Below, piece by piece: positions 7,418 through 10,554 of a stretch of 10,554 bases of DNA; the first letter of the stretch is position 1, and each line of letters begins with the position of its first letter. The stretch is from assembly GCA_021296375.1 (NCBI GenBank), contig JAGWAQ010000078.1, positions 1-10,554 on the forward strand. The letters run 5' to 3'. The notes under the pieces were generated by a model. It worked only from the letters and a program-made list of their open reading frames with translations. It did no database searches and was not told the origin of the DNA. The position numbers and the translations under genes are program-made. The stretch comes from Alphaproteobacteria bacterium (lineage in GTDB: Bacteria; Pseudomonadota; Alphaproteobacteria; Puniceispirillales; UBA1172).

Positions 7418-7638
7418 ATCATGCCGCGATTAAGCCACAGGAAATAGGAGCTGAACCCCTTGCCATCGGCGTCATAACCACGGGCGAAATCCCCTTCGGG
7501 GCGTTCCACCTTGATGACCCGCGCGCCGGCATCCGCCAGCTTGCCCGAAGCATAGGGGGCCGCCACCGCCTGCTCGATCGACACAACAAGCAGATCACCG
7601 AGGTCTTTTTGCGCATGCGGCGCCAACACCTTTGCCAT
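7414..7638 (-). pseudogene. Class III CoA-transferase, N-terminal fragment
   Basis: Encodes the first about 74 residues of the same CaiB/BaiF enzyme: LLVVSIEQAVAAPYASGKLADAGARVIKVERPEGDFARGYD, then SSYFLWLNRG, where the frame runs into TGA at 7416-7414. The start is set at ATG 7638 because AAAGGTGA lies just upstream; the TTG at 7653 gives five extra residues with less support. Relatives continue from LNRG with roughly K-E-S-x-x-L before D-L-K-x-P. Here only two bases (7422-7421) lie between the Gly codon and the GAT-TTG-AAA-AAC (D-L-K-N) of the other frame, implying a loss of about 16 nt. The length agrees: 1130 nt from 7638 to 6509 is not a multiple of three, while 1146 would give 381 residues, normal for the family. 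Confidence 0.85.
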
Positions 7639-7729
7639 GACATCACCTTTCAAAGTTCAGGAGAAGGGTATACGATCCGTTAACCGGCTTCAAACCAAGT
7701 CTGAACAAAACCACCCGGAGAGGTATCCC
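7639..7729. promoter_or_regulatory. Divergent intergenic region with two strong ribosome binding sites
   Basis: These 91 bp separate the start of the - strand CoA-transferase remnant from the start of the + strand membrane protein. AAAGGTGA (- strand) precedes ATG 7638, and GGAGAGG at 7717-7723 (+ strand) precedes ATG 7730. A palindromic GTATAC at 7668-7673 could serve as a -10-like element in either direction, but no good -35 partner is visible, so promoter placement is tentative. Confidence 0.4.
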
Positions 7730-8242
7730 ATGTTGTCCTATTTCCTTGATCGCACCAACCCGTCGCATTACTGGCGCTGGATCAAATGGAGCTGGGTGGT
7801 GGCGATTGCCGCCGCCATTCCCTTGATGATGCATAATTTTGGTGGTGAGTATATCGTGCTGCTGGTGTTCGGAGTGCTGCTGATCCCTGCCCTTGCCCAC
7901 GCCTATGGATTTGTCATGAACATCAAGGCGTTGAAAAACTGGGATGAGCCAGGGCGCACCGGCCCGGCGCTGGTGATGGCAAGCTATTTGTTTTGCGGCA
8001 TCATCAGCATGTTTTTTATCGAGATCGAGCTGGCCTTCACCCTTGGCTTCGCGGCGGTGATGATGGCGGTTCTGCTGTTCGGGATAATTTTCACCGGCCT
8101 CACCCCCCTGCTGGGGATGTGGCTTGTCAGTCTTCTGCTGTCGCCTGACGTCACCAAACGCGGCTTTATCTTCGCCTTCCTCGCCATGAGCGCATCATGG
8201 GGGCTGGCGATCATCACCGGTTATCTGATGGGCAAAGTCTGA
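7730..8242 (+). CDS. Integral membrane protein of unknown function
   Basis: 170 residues, not recognised. Five to six transmembrane helices are apparent at about 20-35, 41-64, 78-98, 101-121, 122-137 and 146-166, with a short polar N-terminus (MLSYFLDRTNPSHYWRWIKW) and a polar loop (NIKALKNWDEPGRTG, 64-78). No catalytic or transport signature is seen. The start is ATG 7730, backed by GGAGAGG six bases upstream; the frame is open back to 7637 but the extra 31 codons cross the intergenic region. It is transcribed alone, diverging from the broken CoA-transferase and converging on the small secreted-protein gene: its TGA at 8240-8242 abuts the opposite gene's stop, forming TGATCA. Real gene almost certain; function open. 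Confidence 0.85.
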   Translation: MLSYFLDRTNPSHYWRWIKWSWVVAIAAAIPLMMHNFGGEYIVLLVFGVLLIPALAHAYGFVMNIKALKNWDEPGRTGPALVMASYLFCGIISMFFIEIELAFTLGFAAVMMAVLLFGIIFTGLTPLLGMWLVSLLLSPDVTKRGFIFAFLAMSASWGLAIITGYLMGKV

Positions 8243-8608
8243 TCACCCGCTGTGGGATGAGCTTGCCGTCACTTCGCTGGTGAAGCCGGATTGCACCTGA
8301 ACATAACAAGACCCCGTCAGCACGCTTTCATGGGTGATGACATCGTCTTCCGTCAACAGAATGGTCAGGGTTGTGCCGCTTTCGACTTCAACCGTACTGC
8401 TGGAGGACAGGGCCATGAACGGGCCTGATGATGAGCTGCCAATCCCAACTTTGGTGGCATCCGCCGCGCTGCCCGTGACGGCGGCATCAAAGGTGATGGT
8501 GACCCCAAGCGCCGAGCAATTGACCGATGATGGCGACGCCGCCATGGCGGCATTGGCCCCCATGGTCATCAGGGCGGCGGAAAGAAAAAATGTCGACAGT
8601 CGTGTCAT
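8243..8608 (-). CDS. Small exported two-cysteine protein, unknown function
   Basis: 121 residues, not recognised. A clear signal peptide (1-24, cleavage after AMA, before ASPSS) leaves a mature protein of about 97 residues, rich in Ser/Thr/Val and lacking charge clusters. Two cysteines only, Cys31 near the mature N-terminus and Cys101 near the C-terminus, could form one disulfide closing a small beta-sandwich; the stretches VTITFDAAV, TVEVESGTTLTILL and CYVQVQS look like beta strands. GAGGTG five bases before ATG 8608 gives a strong start. It lies 17 nt after the stop of the larger repeat protein on the same strand, so the two are probably one operon and both products leave the cytoplasm. The pairing suggests a common envelope or extracellular role; nothing shows which. 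Confidence 0.8.
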   Translation of the reverse strand: MTRLSTFFLSAALMTMGANAAMAASPSSVNCSALGVTITFDAAVTGSAADATKVGIGSSSSGPFMALSSSSTVEVESGTTLTILLTEDDVITHESVLTGSCYVQVQSGFTSEVTASSSHSG

Positions 8609-8625
8609 GGCAACACCTCAGGTGG

Positions 8626-9378
8626 TTAGAGTTTTTCAACAAGCCCGCCAATAGGGGGCGATTTGGCAACATTGATGCCATCCTGGTTAAGGAATCCGTA
8701 ATGACCATCGGAGCTCATCCAGCCGATGCGGCCTTGCCGCTGGGTGCCGTCGGTATGGTCATTCCAGCGGAACTCCGTTAAATAGGCGGTGGCGATATTC
8801 TGCAGGTTCACCGTGATCCCCATCAAGGTTTCAAAATACATGCGCGGCCCTGAAAAATCATTATACCGCACCTGGATAATATCCGCCGCCGCTTGCACCG
8901 CCGCCCGCGCCGCCCAGGTCGAATAGCTCGGGGTGCAACTGCCGGACCCCCCTGAAGTGGTGTCATAGGACCGGCGGCAAGCTTCCCATACCCGCACAAT
9001 GTCTTCTGATGAATTGTCGACCGTGGCGACGGAGAAACCGGAATTATTGACCCAGGCGTTATAAGAGGTCAGCGTATCCCTGAAGCCGACCTTCTTGACG
9101 GGGAAAAGCTTGAAGGCATCATCCGACGATTGGTCGGTGATGGATTTGGACGAGAAATACCCCGACAATTGATTGCGCATGTTGGTGATGCTGTAGCTTG
9201 GCTTGGCGTCCAGCACATCCTGCAGGAAGCTCGAGCCATTATCGCTCACGGCGCGATCATACAGCGATTCGGTCAGGTCCGTCAGGGGGTGGGTGGCGTT
9301 ATCCGTGCCGAGCGAGATCTGATAGACTTTCCATTTCGCCGAGGCTTTTTGCGTCGCCGAGGTGACGCAGGTTTTCAT
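8626..9378 (-). CDS. Repeat secreted protein, C-terminal part after the in-frame amber codon
   Basis: This frame is the direct continuation of the exported protein starting at 10266, beyond a TAG at 9460-9462. Between the TAG and the Met at 9378 lie 27 further open codons containing a cysteine motif (Cys285, full-frame numbering), so 9378 is probably an internal Met and not a native start, although GGAG four bases upstream could permit reinitiation. If made separately, the 250-residue product has no signal peptide. It carries a WKxxxISxxTDN motif at about 312-323 that copies one at 112-123, a Cys430-x13-Cys444-x6-Trp451 unit that copies Cys214/Cys228/Trp235, and a distinct Trp/Gly-rich tail (RWNDHTDGTQRQGRIGW, YGFLNQDG). 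Not recognised as a known family. It ends in TAA 17 nt before the small exported protein. Confidence 0.7.
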   Translation of the reverse strand: MKTCVTSATQKASAKWKVYQISLGTDNATHPLTDLTESLYDRAVSDNGSSFLQDVLDAKPSYSITNMRNQLSGYFSSKSITDQSSDDAFKLFPVKKVGFRDTLTSYNAWVNNSGFSVATVDNSSEDIVRVWEACRRSYDTTSGGSGSCTPSYSTWAARAAVQAAADIIQVRYNDFSGPRMYFETLMGITVNLQNIATAYLTEFRWNDHTDGTQRQGRIGWMSSDGHYGFLNQDGINVAKSPPIGGLVEKL

Positions 9379-9414
9379 GTTGCTCCAGGTGTTGGCGCTG
9401 ATGCCGGTGATGCA
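9331..9414 (-). repeat. Cys-x14-Cys-x11-Trp module of the repeat secreted protein
   Basis: Encodes Cys285 through Trp312, immediately after the amber codon. Divergent relative of the tighter Cys-x13-Cys-x6-Trp units at 9562-9627 (Cys214-Trp235) and 8914-8979 (Cys430-Trp451). All identified by eye in the protein, not at DNA level. Confidence 0.5.
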
Positions 9415-9459
9415 GTTCTGGGTGTACTCGAGGCTGGAATCAACCGTCAGGTCAATCGT

Positions 9460-9462
9460 CTA
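9460..9462 (-). other. In-frame amber (TAG) codon splitting the repeat secreted protein
   Basis: The codon order on the - strand is TCA-AGC-TAG-ACG-ATT. Upstream and downstream codons are in the same frame (10266 minus 9378 is 888, or 296 codons), with no other stop until 8628-8626. One substitution (for example from CAG, TAC, AAG or TGG) would explain it. No recognisable readthrough context or stem-loop was seen right after it. Confidence 0.85.
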
Positions 9463-10266
9463 GCTTGAATTGTCGGCCCCGAACACCGCGTCAAGATTGG
9501 CTTTTGTGATATTGGTGGTGGAATTGTCCGTGACCGCAGTATGGAGCGCGTCAAACGCCGTCCACTGGCTTGAGGTGATGGAGCAGGTGTTGGCCCCGCC
9601 GCTGATGCTGTCCGTGCTGGCGTAACAGGCGCTGAAATTCGCGACGCTGTAATTGGCGCTATCGGCATTGGCGACATAGGCGTCACCTTCAGCGGAACTG
9701 GCAAACACCGTATTGGAGAGCAAAACACTGGTGGCGATGAAGGTTTTGATCGACGATGGAGACGACGTGTCAAATGACGCCGTGGACCAAAAAGTCTGGA
9801 GCGTTGAGAGGTCTTCGCCACGGGCGGAGATAATGGCGCTGCTGCTGTAGGGCGCGCCCACCGCCGCGTCGATCATGGCATGGGTTAATTCCGTGCTGTT
9901 GTCGGTTTCATCGGAAATCCGTTCCAATTTCCATTGCGCGGCCTCTTGCGAGCCTTTGTTGCCAATATCCGATTGCCAGTCCGCAACGGTGGTGGCGTTG
10001 CTGGAAAGAATGGAACGCAGGTAACTGAGTTCATAATCCAGCAGCGGCGAATTGAAATTTGAAAGATCAAGCCCAAGGTCAAGCATCCGGCTTTCCGTCA
10101 GGCTATCGGCGGTCAGTTCATCAATCCCGATGGCAAAATTTTCTTCAGTGCCGACCCCGCGAACAGGATTGGACGTCAAGACACCAACGGTCATCCCTGC
10201 TTGCACAGGGGCAATAACCGCCAGCAAAATTCCAATCATAAAAGCAAAACGAACAAAAACAGACAT
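9460..10266 (-). CDS. Repeat secreted protein, N-terminal part (signal peptide to amber codon)
   Basis: 268 residues as it stands, 545 coding residues if the amber codon is ignored. A signal peptide is clear (MSVFVRFAFMIGILLAVIAPVQAG, cleavage after about 23). The mature part is rich in Ser, Thr, Asn and Ala with few basic residues. Internal repeats: QWKLERISDETDNST (111-125) resembles KWKVYQISLGTDNAT after the stop, and QW...AVTDNSTTNIT (234-254) is a looser copy; Cys214-x13-Cys228-x6-Trp235 recurs after the stop with identical spacing. The first 100 residues (LTSNPVRGVGTEENFAIGIDE...) show no known domain. ATG 10266 has only a weak CGGA nine bases upstream but sits exactly at the signal peptide. 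Likely first gene of an operon with the small exported protein. Function unknown; extracellular or envelope location is the one safe inference. Confidence 0.75.
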   Translation of the reverse strand: MSVFVRFAFMIGILLAVIAPVQAGMTVGVLTSNPVRGVGTEENFAIGIDELTADSLTESRMLDLGLDLSNFNSPLLDYELSYLRSILSSNATTVADWQSDIGNKGSQEAAQWKLERISDETDNSTELTHAMIDAAVGAPYSSSAIISARGEDLSTLQTFWSTASFDTSSPSSIKTFIATSVLLSNTVFASSAEGDAYVANADSANYSVANFSACYASTDSISGGANTCSITSSQWTAFDALHTAVTDNSTTNITKANLDAVFGADNSS

Positions 10267-10349
10267 AACAAAAATTCCGTAAATTCGGCGAATAATCTAT
10301 CAAATCTGCTTTTTTTCGCAAGCCTCTTGTGGCGAGCTATCCATACTCA
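10267..10349 (-). promoter_or_regulatory. Candidate promoter region for the repeat secreted protein operon
   Basis: This 83-bp stretch separates the 57-residue ORF from the repeat-protein start. On the - strand, TTGCGA (10321-10316), a 16-base spacer and TAGATT (10299-10294) form a weak sigma-70-like pair, each matching four of six consensus bases. The short GCTT...AAGC stem around a run of seven A/T is too weak to call a terminator. Confidence 0.3.
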
Positions 10350-10523
10350 CTATGCTTTTGGCATGGCTTCCTGACCGTATTGAATAAGACGGTTCTGATA
10401 GTCCGGCAGGGGCAGGTTGATGACATCAAGCCAATGGGATTCCGGCATCCGTTGCGCAAGCTCATGGCTGATCGCAACTTCATCAAACCCGCTTTGGCGG
10501 ACATGGCGGTATTGGTCTGTCAT
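10350..10523 (-). CDS. Small 57-residue protein, or C-terminal end of a larger gene
   Basis: Not recognised. If started at ATG 10523 it is a soluble, mixed-charge 57-residue protein (begins MTDQYRHVRQSGFDEV, ends with EAMPKA) with no signal peptide or membrane segment and a predicted mostly helical first half. The start is supported by GGAGGGG six bases upstream, one of the best ribosome binding sites in the window. The same frame stays open to the right edge of the window, so it could also be the tail of a longer protein. It lies 83 bp upstream of the repeat secreted protein in the same direction. Confidence 0.55.
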   Translation of the reverse strand: MTDQYRHVRQSGFDEVAISHELAQRMPESHWLDVINLPLPDYQNRLIQYGQEAMPKA

Positions 10524-10554
10524 CAGCGGCCCCTCCGCCCGCAAGCGCCCCTTG

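Noticed and set aside
7405..7425. Programmed frameshift in the CoA-transferase at the A5/C5 runs
   Set aside because: The upstream frame stops before the runs, about six conserved residues are missing, and this enzyme family is not known for recoding; a deletion explains all of it.
6647..7447. 266-codon + strand open frame opposite the CoA-transferase
   Set aside because: Antisense shadow of strongly conserved CaiB/BaiF motifs; it even spans the frameshift, and the translation shows no family features.
8246..8256. Hairpin CCC-GCTGT-GGG as terminator between the convergent genes
   Set aside because: Three-base stem, no T tract, and inside the coding end of the small exported protein.
9460..9462. 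Pyrrolysine or other dedicated amber recoding
   Set aside because: No downstream insertion element or supporting pyl genes in view, and no homologue to show a conserved TAG; kept only as a low-probability option.

Overview
The window looks like a piece of a moderately GC-rich alphaproteobacterial chromosome. This is inferred from base and codon composition, the style of the desaturase and CoA-transferase sequences, and the FecR-domain/outer-membrane-protein pair; genus cannot be told from the sequence. No rRNA, tRNA, CRISPR array, insertion sequence or phage gene was seen. Genes are tightly packed, with translational overlaps inside operons and two convergent pairs whose stop codons overlap or abut.

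Left block (1-2758, + strand): the 3' part of a membrane fatty acid desaturase, followed by a pseudouridine catabolism pair. PsuK (PfkB-type kinase) phosphorylates pseudouridine, and PsuG (glycosidase) splits pseudouridine-5'-phosphate into uracil and ribose 5-phosphate. psuK and psuG overlap by ATGA. psuG ends inside the stop codon of the convergent fecR-domain gene.

Middle block (2755-6508, - strand): a two-gene envelope operon. The promoter-proximal gene encodes a secreted TPR plus outer-membrane beta-barrel protein that resembles Slam/DUF560 translocons. It overlaps by ATGA a 785-residue exported FecR-domain protein carrying three separate low-complexity tandem repeats: acidic pentapeptides, an F-A/T-P-E-x repeat, and a run of 13 phenylalanines spaced exactly four residues apart. 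An 86-bp stretch at about 21% GC lies upstream of the operon. A working hypothesis is that the barrel protein exports or displays the repeat protein.

Right-middle (6509-8242): a class III (CaiB/BaiF) CoA-transferase on the - strand is broken by a small deletion of about 16 nt that shifts the frame. Divergent from it is a 170-residue integral membrane protein of unknown function.

Right block (8243-10554, - strand): a large exported protein with internal Trp/TDN and Cys-x13-Cys repeats is interrupted by one in-frame amber codon, with the reading frame otherwise intact for another 277 codons. A small exported two-cysteine protein follows 17 nt downstream. At the right edge is a 57-residue ORF with a very strong ribosome binding site. 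Two damaged genes within 3.8 kb suggest local decay, strain polymorphism, or (for the amber) regulated expression or a sequence error.
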